Origin: Candidatus Rifleibacteriota bacterium
Lineage (GTDB): Bacteria; Muiribacteriota; Ozemobacteria; Ozemobacterales; Ozemobacteraceae
Assembly (NCBI GenBank): GCA_905236675.1
Contig: CAJOND010000028.1
Span: 22,610 to 86,609, forward strand
Direction: 5' to 3'
DNA: 64,000 nt
A program made the translations under genes and the position numbers. Below the pieces are notes generated by a model, which was given only the letters and a program-made list of their open reading frames with translations, ran no database searches and was not told the DNA's origin. This document shows, in pieces, positions 16,655-24,544 of the stretch. The stretch's first letter is position 1. Each line of letters begins with the position of its first letter.

Positions 16655-18910
16655 ATGGAAGAAGAAACAACGACATTAGGCAGAATACTATATAATCTTA
16701 TTGATGCAATGTTTTGGGTTGCAGATGAAACTGCTCGATGGTGGCAAATTAGCAAGATTTCTATTCAGGTTAAGTTGTTACGTCGTCAGAAAGCTGCTTT
16801 AAATAAGCAGATAAAAGAAAATGAACAAAACTCCATTGGGGTAACTGTTTCCCAGACGGCAGAATTGACTTCTTTAAATGAAAGTATTTCTAAACTTGCT
16901 TCTGAAGAAGATTTTATAAAAAGTAAATGCTGGAGTTGGACTCCGGTTGTTGATTTTTCTTTAATTTTATTACTATTTTTGTATGGGGTTTTTTCTGTTA
17001 ATCCTGTTCAAAAAATTATAGATGGACAGAGAACAAATATAGGCGTTTTTGCAGGGCAAATAAGCAGGGTTAGAGAATTGGGTTATCAGGGACACAGCAT
17101 AATCTCTGATTCTATATGGTTTAATAATAAACTTTATATTGCTGGAAATAATGGTGTGACAGAAATAAACAGCGTTTCTGGTGAAGCTAAAAATTTAAAA
17201 GGTTTACCTGAGAATTTTTATGCAAAAGATTTGCAGTTAATTGATAATCATTTATTAATTGTTGGCTATTCTGGAATCTTTGAATATGACAAAGAAGGTC
17301 TTAGATCTGTTATTGCTCAAAATAAGCTTTCTAATAAACTGATCAATTCGTTTGCTGTTTTAAATGAAAAAAAGAAAAACTTTCTTATAGGAACTATAGG
17401 TGAAGGTATTTATAGAGTTAATGGTGATAATTTTTCTTATGTTCAGAATACTTATGATTATATAGCAAGAAGTTTTGGTTACCAAAAAAAAGAACTATGG
17501 ATACTACATGACGAAGGTATATTGAGAGGGAGTCTCAGAAAACTGGAGAGTTTAGATTTACAGGTTCTTGCTGGCAAAAAAACTCGTTGTATGATTACCA
17601 CTGATAAAAACATATATATAGGTACAGATAAAGGTGTGGTAGTCGGAATAAGAGATTCTAAAAACTGGGTCTGGACTATGATTTCTACCACAAAACCTGG
17701 TTATATAAATGATATGGTAAATGCTGGTGAAATTCTATTTATAGCTTCTAATGAAGGAGTATTTAGATATTCTAAGGGGAAAATGGATCTTTTGTCTAGT
17801 GTTCCAACATATTCTCTTTGCTTTTGCGATACTTTTTTAGCGGCAACAGGAAAGAATTCTGTTTATTTATATTATTTTGACTTTACTGGAAGTATAGGTG
17901 ATACTTCGATATTTGGAATGGTTCCAGAATTAGGCACTTATACTCCGACTCTTCCTGTAAAAACTCTTCCGATGAGTGCTAGATCAATGTTTAACAGAAT
18001 GCCAGAATATGGTTTAATGGACACTGATGGAAAACGAGCTCTGGCAGAAAGTGATTTGCCGACAGAGCAATTTTCGCCAGCAAGAAAACCTATGGTTGAA
18101 TTACCTATTGAACTTCAAAGACCTGTTTTCTCAGATATATCAAAATTCAATGGAAAATTCTATTTGGCCACAATAAACAGAGGTATATGGTCTTTTGATG
18201 GGAAAGTCTGGAGTCAGGTAAATCATAATGGAAAAAGTAATGCAAAAAGACTTTGTAGTAATGAAAAACATTGTTATGCTTATAGTGAAGAATCAGGAAT
18301 TTATGAAATATTAGAGAATATTGCTAATTTAGTTTTAGGTTCTAACGATACTTTGGGTCTGAAATTTGTTAGTATTTGTGATAGCGATACTCTTTTACTA
18401 TTGTATTCTGATGGTATGGTAAAGACTTTCTCAAATGGCGAATTAAAAACATTTTTTACTATACCTAATGAATTTAAAGACAGTTGTCATTCTGTTTGGA
18501 AAATTTCTGGACAGTATGTTGCTGTTCTTAATCAAGGAGTAATGACTCATGAAACTGATGGGAAGTGGAATTTAATGTTTTTCCAAGGGAATATAGATTC
18601 TGCAAAAATAGCAGATGTCTGTGACTTTGATAACAAAACACTTTATATCGCTTTAAATGATGGTAGAATATTTGAATATTCAAAGGGTAAACTTCCTCTT
18701 TCCGGTATTATTCCTGATCATCCAAAATCAATAAAACGATCTGATAATTTATGGATATCAAGTTCTGATTCTCTTTATATTAAGGATAATAACCGCTTTA
18801 TGGCTATTCCTTTTAAAAGTGGTGAAAAAATTCTAGGAGCTTTTAGTGATAATGAGAACAAAAATATTTTTGTTTTTACGGCTTCTGGCTTGCGTATTTT
18901 GGCAAGATAA
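16655..18910 (+). CDS. Membrane-anchored beta-propeller protein (751 aa), function unknown
   Basis: The N-terminal 90 residues are helical (KLLRRQKAALNKQIKENEQN is coiled-coil-like) and cytoplasmic. One TM helix follows at about 96-116 (FSLILLLFLYGVFSV). The remaining 630 residues are beta-rich repeats of about 40 residues such as KLYIAGNNGVTEINSVSGE, NIYIGTDKGVVV and FIASNEGVFRYSKGK, which look like propeller blades of the two-component-regulator-propeller kind. No kinase, cyclase or enzyme domain is attached, so it may be a periplasmic sensor or scaffold. It follows murI by 10 bp. I do not recognise a named family. Confidence 0.7.
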   Translation: MEEETTTLGRILYNLIDAMFWVADETARWWQISKISIQVKLLRRQKAALNKQIKENEQNSIGVTVSQTAELTSLNESISKLASEEDFIKSKCWSWTPVVDFSLILLLFLYGVFSVNPVQKIIDGQRTNIGVFAGQISRVRELGYQGHSIISDSIWFNNKLYIAGNNGVTEINSVSGEAKNLKGLPENFYAKDLQLIDNHLLIVGYSGIFEYDKEGLRSVIAQNKLSNKLINSFAVLNEKKKNFLIGTIGEGIYRVNGDNFSYVQNTYDYIARSFGYQKKELWILHDEGILRGSLRKLESLDLQVLAGKKTRCMITTDKNIYIGTDKGVVVGIRDSKNWVWTMISTTKPGYINDMVNAGEILFIASNEGVFRYSKGKMDLLSSVPTYSLCFCDTFLAATGKNSVYLYYFDFTGSIGDTSIFGMVPELGTYTPTLPVKTLPMSARSMFNRMPEYGLMDTDGKRALAESDLPTEQFSPARKPMVELPIELQRPVFSDISKFNGKFYLATINRGIWSFDGKVWSQVNHNGKSNAKRLCSNEKHCYAYSEESGIYEILENIANLVLGSNDTLGLKFVSICDSDTLLLLYSDGMVKTFSNGELKTFFTIPNEFKDSCHSVWKISGQYVAVLNQGVMTHETDGKWNLMFFQGNIDSAKIADVCDFDNKTLYIALNDGRIFEYSKGKLPLSGIIPDHPKSIKRSDNLWISSSDSLYIKDNNRFMAIPFKSGEKILGAFSDNENKNIFVFTASGLRILAR

Positions 18911-18962
18911 TCTTTTATTAATGAATAATAAAAATACTCAAACAAAAGATTTGATGTGACGA

Positions 18963-18981
18963 TATAGATAATATATCTATA
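18963..18981. promoter_or_regulatory. Perfect palindrome upstream of a small gene (candidate operator)
   Basis: TATAGATA-ATA-TATCTATA is a perfect 8+3+8 inverted repeat ending 16 bp before ATG 18998. A TTGATG box lies 17 bp before the right half-site, so the palindrome overlaps the likely -10 region. It is AT-only apart from two G/C positions, so chance is possible. Confidence 0.35.
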
Positions 18982-18997
18982 AATAGAATGAAAGCAT

Positions 18998-19216
18998 ATG
19001 CCAAAAGAATATCTTCCTGTATTTGCTGAAGAAATATTCATCGTTAACCTTTATGGGACGGATGAAGAAATATTCGAATTTAATGAATTGATGAAAGAGA
19101 CTCAGGTTGAAAAAAACCTGATGTCTATGACCCTTATTATCGAAGAAATAAAAAGGCGCAATTTCTTGAAAATAAATGTTGCTCAAGATGTAGATATTAT
19201 GCCAATTGTAAAATAA
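18998..19216 (+). CDS. Small hypothetical protein (72 aa)
   Basis: A 72-residue acidic protein with mixed helix and strand (AEEIFIVNLYGTDEEIFEFN and SMTLIIEEIKRRN) and no signal peptide, TM helix or Cys. It lies just downstream of a 19-bp palindrome and 23 bp before the Cys-rich microprotein. I do not recognise the family. Codon use and spacing look genuine, but there is no clear ribosome site. Confidence 0.55.
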   Translation: MPKEYLPVFAEEIFIVNLYGTDEEIFEFNELMKETQVEKNLMSMTLIIEEIKRRNFLKINVAQDVDIMPIVK

Positions 19217-19239
19217 ATTGGTATAGGGGTGAGCGTCAT

Positions 19240-19359
19240 ATGAACAATAGACATTGTTGCACTTATTGTCAGAATTTTTGGGATTGTCATAGTAAATTCT
19301 GCAAGCAAAACAATATAAATGAAAAAACCGCAGATATATGCAAAGAAAAACATGTTTAA
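19240..19359 (+). CDS. Cys-rich microprotein (39 aa)
   Basis: ATG 19240 opens a 39-codon frame with six cysteines (C6, C7, C10, C16, C21, C34) and two His near them: MNNRHCCTYCQNFWDCHSKF, then C21 and a charged tail. A strong GGGGTGAG site sits 6-7 nt upstream. The stop overlaps the likely start of the YjbH-like gene (ATG 19352), a typical translational coupling arrangement. The spacing CxxC-x5-C-x4-C suggests a small zinc finger or metal-binding peptide. No family is recognised, and there is no signal peptide. Confidence 0.55.
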   Translation: MNNRHCCTYCQNFWDCHSKFCKQNNINEKTADICKEKHV

Positions 19360-20104
19360 GAAATTTAATAATAAAAAGATAATGTCATTATTGTTGGGGT
19401 TTTCTTTAATAGGAATGCGGTGTATGGCTGGTCTTAGTCTTCAGGGACCATCTGGTTTTGTTAACGTTCCATCTTATAAAACTGTAGCAGAAAAAGGAAT
19501 AGAATTATCTGTTAGAAGTAGAATGTATGATAGTTTTAATGGTGATAAAACAAAAGATGGTTATATGACTAGCGTTGCTTTTGCTTTTTCTCCAGTAAGA
19601 GATTTTGAATTGGGTATACAGGCTGATTTAGATTCACAATCAGATAGAAATAATGTTGAAACCGATCCAAAGCTTAATTTCAAGGTAAGACTACCAATAG
19701 TAGGAGAAAATGAATTTTCTCAAATAGCTTTTGGTGGAGTTTTTGATACGAACCCTAATAATTATCATACTTTGTATTTAACTTTTGGTGGACTTGGGGT
19801 AGGTTGGAATTTTGGCGGAAATGAAGGAATTGGAACGGCTTCTTTTGGAAAATATAATAAAAAAAAGAGAAAGCCTGATGAACTTTGTTTGTTATTTGGT
19901 GGGGAATTTCCAGGTAGAAGACCTGGCATTAGAGGTTATAGGAGCCAATATATATTAGATTATAATGGAGATGTGGTTTCTCTAGGTTGGAGATATTATT
20001 CTCATCGAGGTTTTTCTGTAGATATATCAGCTTCAACCAAAACTAGCTATGATGAATTCTATGATTACAAACCTTTGATAGTTGGGATTGGTGCTAATTT
20101 CTAA
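19352..20104 (+). CDS. YjbH-like outer-membrane beta-barrel protein
   Basis: I take ATG 19352 as the start, giving a signal peptide (MFKKFNNKKIMSLLLGFSLI, cleavage near CMA/GLS). The mature start LSLQGPSGFVNVPSYKTVAE is the YjbH/YmcA-type barrel signature (GPSGLxNxPS). The rest alternates polar and hydrophobic strand residues and ends in ...IGIGANF, an aromatic C-terminus as recognised by the BAM machinery. Family members are outer-membrane proteins linked to exopolysaccharide export, but this one has no polysaccharide gene cluster around it. It is probably translated together with the Cys-rich microprotein just upstream. Confidence 0.75.
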   Translation: MFKKFNNKKIMSLLLGFSLIGMRCMAGLSLQGPSGFVNVPSYKTVAEKGIELSVRSRMYDSFNGDKTKDGYMTSVAFAFSPVRDFELGIQADLDSQSDRNNVETDPKLNFKVRLPIVGENEFSQIAFGGVFDTNPNNYHTLYLTFGGLGVGWNFGGNEGIGTASFGKYNKKKRKPDELCLLFGGEFPGRRPGIRGYRSQYILDYNGDVVSLGWRYYSHRGFSVDISASTKTSYDEFYDYKPLIVGIGANF

Positions 20105-20105
20105 A

Positions 20106-20810
20106 TTACAGCCAATATGGAGCGAGAATATTTGCTAACGCTACTATTGGGGCTGTATCCATCCTAAAAAGTCGTTTGCCTAACCAGATTGTTTTCCAGT
20201 TATTATTTTTGAAGAATTCTACTTCTTCAGAAGTGAAACCGCCTTCTGGTCCAGATACAAGCCAAACATTGGTATACTTATCTGAGAAAGATTTTAAACC
20301 ATCTATTGAATAATTTAGATTTTCTTCATATAAAAAGAGTGGAAGAACATCTTGGCCTGGTAATGGTATTTTTGTGAGTTCTATTGGCTGACTTAGTTCT
20401 GGTAAAATACATCCACCACATTGAATCATTGCTGATTCTGCAATTTTCTGCCAGCGTTCAATTTTATTTTTATTAGGATCTTTAACTATACAACGTTCTG
20501 AAATGAGAGGAACAATTTTTGTAACTCCCATTTCAACAGCTTTTTCTATTATCCATTCAAGTCTATCGCCTTTTGATAGAGCAACGAATAGAGTAACCTC
20601 TACTTTTGGTTCTCTTTGTGGTTCAACCCAATCGCTAACGGAATATTGTCCATCTTTTTGGAGAGTAGCAACTGCTTCTTTCCCACAACCATTTGTAATA
20701 ACAAAAGTATCGCCAACTCTCAAACGTAAAACCCGTTCAAGACGGTGTCGATTATCTTTGGTTAAGTAGCCGTTGGGGGAGATTTCTATAATTCTATTGT
20801 GAGGAACCAT
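20106..20810 (-). CDS. rsmE: 16S rRNA (uracil-1498-N3)-methyltransferase
   Basis: RsmE methylates U1498 in the decoding region of 16S rRNA. The SPOUT-fold signatures are visible: HRLERVLRLRVGDTF in the N-terminal PUA-like part, ALSKGDRLEWIIEKAVEMG, LVSGPEGGFTSEEV, and the knot LGKRLFRMDTAPIVALANIL. I choose ATG 20810 (MVPHNRIIEI). The open frame continues 37 codons upstream into the 7-bp repeat array, which reads as low-complexity Lys/Ser sequence and is unlike the family. It is followed upstream by rsfS on the same strand. Confidence 0.95.
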   Translation of the reverse strand: MVPHNRIIEISPNGYLTKDNRHRLERVLRLRVGDTFVITNGCGKEAVATLQKDGQYSVSDWVEPQREPKVEVTLFVALSKGDRLEWIIEKAVEMGVTKIVPLISERCIVKDPNKNKIERWQKIAESAMIQCGGCILPELSQPIELTKIPLPGQDVLPLFLYEENLNYSIDGLKSFSDKYTNVWLVSGPEGGFTSEEVEFFKNNNWKTIWLGKRLFRMDTAPIVALANILAPYWL

Positions 20811-20812
20811 GG

Positions 20813-20853
20813 TTAAGATTGAAGATTGAAAGCTGAAGATAGAAGAATTATAA
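20813..20853. repeat. Degenerate 7-bp tandem repeat, GAAGATT type
   Basis: About five to six copies of a 7-bp unit (GAAGATT, GAAAGCT, GAAGATA, GAAGAAT) lie directly upstream of rsmE. The period matches the other arrays in the window. Confidence 0.7.
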
Positions 20854-20943
20854 AGTTTTGAAAGCTTCAAAAAACCACTACAAAAATCACTTTTCTTCTT
20901 TTTTTTATCTTCTATCTCCAATTATGGTCTTATATCTAAGTTT

Positions 20944-21282
20944 TCAGATTTCAATTCGTTCGGCGTCTTCCCAAAGGTCTTCTAGAGCATAGAATTTTCT
21001 TGCGTTTGGTTGGAAAACGTGAAGAACAAAATCTCCACCATCTATTAGTAGCCAGTTGGCCTGAGGGTCGTCTTCTTGTTTCAGTCCTTCTTCAGGTTTC
21101 TTTATTAGCTTGCCAACTGCATCAGCTAAAGTATGAACATGAGTTGCAGAATTGCCAGTGGCAATAATAAAGTAATCTGTATAAGGAACAAGTTTTTTTA
21201 CATCAAGAACAACAAGATTTTCTGCTTTTTTATCTTGTAATGTTTCTATAACAATTTTAATTAATTCAGGAATATCAGCCAT
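20944..21282 (-). CDS. rsfS: Ribosome silencing factor
   Basis: RsfS binds ribosomal protein uL14 and blocks subunit joining in starvation. The 112-residue protein has the family blocks DVKKLVPYTDYFIIATGNSA, HVHTLADAVGKLIK, and WLLIDGGDFVLHVFQP with the closing YALEDLWEDA. It lies between two 7-bp repeat arrays. The usual partners nadD and yqeK are absent here; rsmE follows. Confidence 0.95.
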   Translation of the reverse strand: MADIPELIKIVIETLQDKKAENLVVLDVKKLVPYTDYFIIATGNSATHVHTLADAVGKLIKKPEEGLKQEDDPQANWLLIDGGDFVLHVFQPNARKFYALEDLWEDAERIEI

Positions 21283-21298
21283 TTTATTACCTTTATTT

Positions 21299-21365
21299 GA
21301 AGATATAAGATTTAAGATTTAAGACTGAAGATTGAAGATATTTTTTCATCTTTCATCTTCTAATC
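21299..21365. repeat. Degenerate 7-bp tandem repeat, AGATTTA/AGATTGA type
   Basis: Nine or so 7-bp units (AGATATA, AGATTTA twice, AGACTGA, AGATTGA, then CTTTCAT and CTTCTAA) fill the gap between rsfS and the oxidoreductase gamma subunit. The second half is roughly the reverse complement of the first, so the transcript could fold into a weak hairpin. Confidence 0.75.
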
Positions 21366-21366
21366 T

Positions 21367-21960
21367 TTACACTCTAAATACAGAGTGGACATATCGGCCA
21401 AACATATATTTCTTTTCTTCAACGTAATCATAGCCCTTTTTAACAGACTCAATGTTTAGTTCGATTACTTCTTTGTTTTCATCTTTTAACAAGTATCTTA
21501 TAGAATTTTCTATTTCTTCTACTGTTACTAGTTTGCTAAATTTTGCATATGCGCCAGCCATGACCATATTTGCTGCTTTTTGTTCTCCAAGTTCAGCAGC
21601 TATCTCAGTTGCTGGTATCTCAACTAGTCTAATATCGTCACGAAATTCCTGACGGTCAATCAATGAAGAATTATACATCAACATTCCACCACCTTTTATT
21701 TTCTGGTTGAATTTGTTGACGGAAGTTCTATTCATGGCGATTACTGTATCTGGAACAGTAATCATTGGCGATGCTATTTCTTTTTCTGAAAGTAACAAAG
21801 CACAATTTATAAGTCCACCTTTGGGTTCAGAACTGTAAGACGGAACTAAAGAAACATTTTTACCGGCTCTCATTCCTGCTTCTGCTAAGACATTGCCCAT
21901 AAAGAAAATGCCATGACCGCTGAAGCCTGCTATAATAACTCTTTCTACTGTTGAAGACAT
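21367..21960 (-). CDS. 2-oxoacid:acceptor oxidoreductase, gamma subunit
   Basis: The gamma fold is shown by ERVIIAGFSGHGIFFMGNVL, EAGMRAGKNVSLVPSYSSEP with KGGLINCALLLS, and the DTVIAMNRTSVNKF block. The 197-residue subunit partners the alpha and beta subunits just upstream in oxidative decarboxylation of a 2-oxoacid (branched-chain or 2-oxoglutarate type) to acyl-CoA with reduction of ferredoxin. No ferredoxin-like delta subunit is encoded in the cluster. It is the last gene of a three-gene operon. Confidence 0.9.
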   Translation of the reverse strand: MSSTVERVIIAGFSGHGIFFMGNVLAEAGMRAGKNVSLVPSYSSEPKGGLINCALLLSEKEIASPMITVPDTVIAMNRTSVNKFNQKIKGGGMLMYNSSLIDRQEFRDDIRLVEIPATEIAAELGEQKAANMVMAGAYAKFSKLVTVEEIENSIRYLLKDENKEVIELNIESVKKGYDYVEEKKYMFGRYVHSVFRV

Positions 21961-21987
21961 TTTTATTCGCTCCTTTATACTTCAGTC

Positions 21988-22593
21988 TTAGGCTTTTTCT
22001 GAGCCAAATTTATCTACAAAAACTTTAGGTGGTAATTCTTCCATCAAAGTTTTTGATTCCGGTGTTTCTTCGTCTGTAGGCAAAGAAATAATTTCTACAA
22101 AAGAGAAGCCCTTTTTATTCATTTGAAGCTTGAAAGCTTTTTTTATAGCTTCTAAGGCATTTTCTCGCTTGTTTTCTGTTGTAACAACTCTAGTTACATA
22201 TACAGGCTGATTTAAAACAGATAGCAATTCGCATATTTTGATTCTGCTGTTTTCTGTTCCATCAAGACCCAAACTGGCAGAATTAGAATAAATTATGCTT
22301 ATATTTTCGCCTCTGTTTGCTGCATGAATAACTTCAGAAAGTCCTGCTGCTGCTAAGTCTATATCATTCTGATATGTAAAAACCAAGGCATTTGGTCTGA
22401 CTCTCTTTATCCCTGATGCTACAGCAGGAGCACAGCCTGGAACTGACTGACAAAAGTCAAAATCGAAACCATCATAAATAAAAGCGCCGCAACTTACTGG
22501 AGCAACGCCAACTATTCCAGAAGCAGGAGAAACAGCGTCAACAGCTTCAACAATCATTGTCTGAACTGGATCTGGTTGAAAATTCATAGACAT
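21988..22593 (-). CDS. 2-oxoacid:acceptor oxidoreductase, TPP-binding (beta) subunit, divergent
   Basis: Position and layout mark this as the thiamine-diphosphate subunit: PGCAPAVASGIKRVRPNALV corresponds to the usual GRAxPVATGxK block, and NDIDLAAAGLSEVIHAANRG to the GDGDxxAIGxxHxIHAxRRN block. Here the GDGD metal/TPP motif reads NDID (residues 76-79), keeping both Asp but losing both Gly, and the conserved Arg before the first block is Cys (C54). N104 in YSNSASLGLDG stands for the second TPP-binding Asn motif. At 201 aa it is shorter than typical beta subunits (about 250-290), with little N-terminal Cys cluster. It is probably functional, but substrate inference is weak. Confidence 0.75.
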   Translation of the reverse strand: MSMNFQPDPVQTMIVEAVDAVSPASGIVGVAPVSCGAFIYDGFDFDFCQSVPGCAPAVASGIKRVRPNALVFTYQNDIDLAAAGLSEVIHAANRGENISIIYSNSASLGLDGTENSRIKICELLSVLNQPVYVTRVVTTENKRENALEAIKKAFKLQMNKKGFSFVEIISLPTDEETPESKTLMEELPPKVFVDKFGSEKA

Positions 22594-22606
22594 TTTGTTG
22601 CTCCTT

Positions 22607-23689
22607 TCAATCTAAACAAACAAGTTTGCTGACTTCGTTGAAAATTTCAAAATCAGATGGAACAGCACCACCCGTTCTACCAAAAAAATAAACAGGTTTA
22701 GCACCGTTAACAGCCATTTTTACATCTTCGACCATCTGACCGCAAGACATTTCAATGACCATGAATTTTTCTGTGTTTTGTGCAAGTTTTTTGAATGCAT
22801 TGGTTGGGAAAGGCCACAAAATTTTTGGTCTTGCTAATCCCGCTTTTACACCACGTTTTCTACATTTTTCAACAACTGTTTTAAGAAGTCTTGCTATAAT
22901 TCCATAGCCAACAAGTACTATTTCAGCATCTTCACACATATATTCTTCAATGGCTAAATCTTTATTTTCTTCGGAAAAGTGTTTTTCTATTACTTGATAC
23001 TTTTGGTATAGATGCCAGTTGTGTTCTTCTAATTCGTCTTGAACTGTAAAAGTAGATGCACAAACGTTTTTATTGTGCTTATTGGTTCCTGGAAGACCTA
23101 AAGCCCATTTCTTACTGTCAATATCATAATCAAACGGCATTTTGGGAAGTTCGACAGGTTCCATCATTTGGGAAACTATGCTATCTGCTAATATTAAAAC
23201 AGGGGTTCTGAAACGGTCAGCATAGTTAAAGCCTGCAATTGTCATATCGGCCATTTCTTGAACAGAGTAGGGGGCGAAAACTATGTTACGATAGTCGCCA
23301 TGAGTTCCACCTCTTGTAGCCTGCCAATAGTCAGCTTGTGCTGGGCATGAAGCTCCGGCAACAGAACCGCCGCACATAGTATTAACTATTACACAGGGTA
23401 ATTCGGAAGCAGCTATTCCAGAGATACCTTCTTGTTTTAGGCTCATTCCTGTGCTTGAGCCAGAAGTCATAACACGTGCACCAGCGGCTGAAGCTCCATA
23501 AACCATGTTTATAGCTGAAATCTCGTCTGCTGCCTGGACATAAGTGCCTTCTATTAAAGGCAAATGTTTGGCAAGATAGGCTGATAATTCTGCCTGCTGA
23601 GCAACTGGCGAGCCAAAATAATATCTACAACCTGCAAGAATGGCTGCTTGAGCAAGAGCTTCGCAACCTTTCATCAATCGCTTGGCCAT
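22607..23689 (-). CDS. vorB: 2-oxoacid:acceptor oxidoreductase, alpha subunit (VorB-like)
   Basis: The pyrimidine-binding subunit is recognised by MKGCEALAQAAILAGCRYYF, AADEISAINMVYGASAAGAR, MTSGSSTGMSLKQEGISGIA, and the C-terminal region with KFMVIEMSCGQMVEDVKMAV. The 360-residue length and the sequence pattern fit VorB-type 3-methyl-2-oxobutanoate oxidoreductases, used by anaerobes to convert branched-chain 2-oxoacids to acyl-CoA. It heads the alpha-beta-gamma operon. A 2-oxoglutarate substrate is the main alternative. Confidence 0.88.
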   Translation of the reverse strand: MAKRLMKGCEALAQAAILAGCRYYFGSPVAQQAELSAYLAKHLPLIEGTYVQAADEISAINMVYGASAAGARVMTSGSSTGMSLKQEGISGIAASELPCVIVNTMCGGSVAGASCPAQADYWQATRGGTHGDYRNIVFAPYSVQEMADMTIAGFNYADRFRTPVLILADSIVSQMMEPVELPKMPFDYDIDSKKWALGLPGTNKHNKNVCASTFTVQDELEEHNWHLYQKYQVIEKHFSEENKDLAIEEYMCEDAEIVLVGYGIIARLLKTVVEKCRKRGVKAGLARPKILWPFPTNAFKKLAQNTEKFMVIEMSCGQMVEDVKMAVNGAKPVYFFGRTGGAVPSDFEIFNEVSKLVCLD

Positions 23690-23807
23690 TGAAAGAACTC
23701 CTTGTTATGTACCTTTAATTTAAGTCTTGAACTTAAATTATAACACAAGTAAAAAGAAGTATCTATATATTTTCATGTACACTGTTGGGATTAAGACAAA
23801 CTTTTTC

Positions 23808-23836
23808 TTGTGATTTAAATTTGCTCATGCTAGTAT
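23808..23836 (+). promoter_or_regulatory. Promoter of trmO, near-leaderless geometry
   Basis: TTGTGA at 23808-23813, a 17-bp spacer with an extended TGC, and TAGTAT at 23831-23836. The -10 box ends 9 nt before ATG 23846, leaving at most a 2-3 nt leader and no ribosome site. Confidence 0.45.
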
Positions 23837-23845
23837 TTCCAAATT

Positions 23846-24544
23846 ATGGATAATAAAGAAACTGAGCATAGAATTAAAGTAATAGCTCATATAGAAACAG
23901 ATTTTAAAGAAAAATTTGGAATACCTCGACAAAGTGGAGTTGTTCCTGAATTAATTGGAAAAATTATTTTTGAAAAGGAATATAGAGATATTAATGCAGT
24001 TCGAGGTTTGGAAAAATTTTCTCATCTTTGGTTAATCTGGCAATTTTCTAAAAATACTAATAATGAGTGTTTCCCAACTATAAGACCACCAAGATTAGGT
24101 GGAGATGAAAAAATAGGGGTTTTTGCGACGAGAAGCCCTTTCAGACCGAATTCAATTGGGCTTTCCTGCGTTGAAATAGATAGAATAGAGCATACATCTA
24201 ATTTGGGACCAGTAATATATGTTAAAGGAGTTGATTTGCTTAATAATACTCCTATTTATGACATAAAGCCCTATATCCCTTATACCGATGCACATCCTGA
24301 TGCAAATCGCAGCTTTGCAAAATCAGAATGGGAAAGAACTGTCGAAGTAGTATTTCCAGATAATTTATTAAAAGAAATAAATCAAGATAAGCGGCAAAGT
24401 TTACTTAAAGTTTTGGCACAAGATCCAAGACCTGCTTATAAAGAAGATTCTGATAATATTTATACTATGGCTTTTGCTGAATATGAAGTCAGTTTCAAAG
24501 TCAGGAATAAGGTTCTAGAAGTTGTCGGAGTAGTTAAATCTTAG
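23846..24544 (+). CDS. trmO: tRNA (N6-threonylcarbamoyladenosine-37-N6)-methyltransferase
   Basis: TrmO adds a methyl group to t6A37 of threonine tRNA. The TsaA-family core is clear: KEKFGIPRQSGVVPELIGKI, FSHLWLIWQF, GVFATRSPFRPNSIGLSCVE, and VKGVDLLNNTPIYDIKPYIPYTD. A C-terminal extension of about 60 residues (QDPRPAYKEDSDNIYTMAFA and onward) corresponds to the second domain of the E. coli-type protein. It stands alone, transcribed divergently from the oxidoreductase operon, and its 3' end overlaps the convergent trmFO by 11 nt. Confidence 0.93.
   Translation: MDNKETEHRIKVIAHIETDFKEKFGIPRQSGVVPELIGKIIFEKEYRDINAVRGLEKFSHLWLIWQFSKNTNNECFPTIRPPRLGGDEKIGVFATRSPFRPNSIGLSCVEIDRIEHTSNLGPVIYVKGVDLLNNTPIYDIKPYIPYTDAHPDANRSFAKSEWERTVEVVFPDNLLKEINQDKRQSLLKVLAQDPRPAYKEDSDNIYTMAFAEYEVSFKVRNKVLEVVGVVKS

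Noticed and set aside
20811..20921. N-terminal extension of RsmE by 37 residues
   Set aside because: It translates the 7-bp repeat array into low-complexity sequence absent from the family; ATG 20810 fits the usual start.
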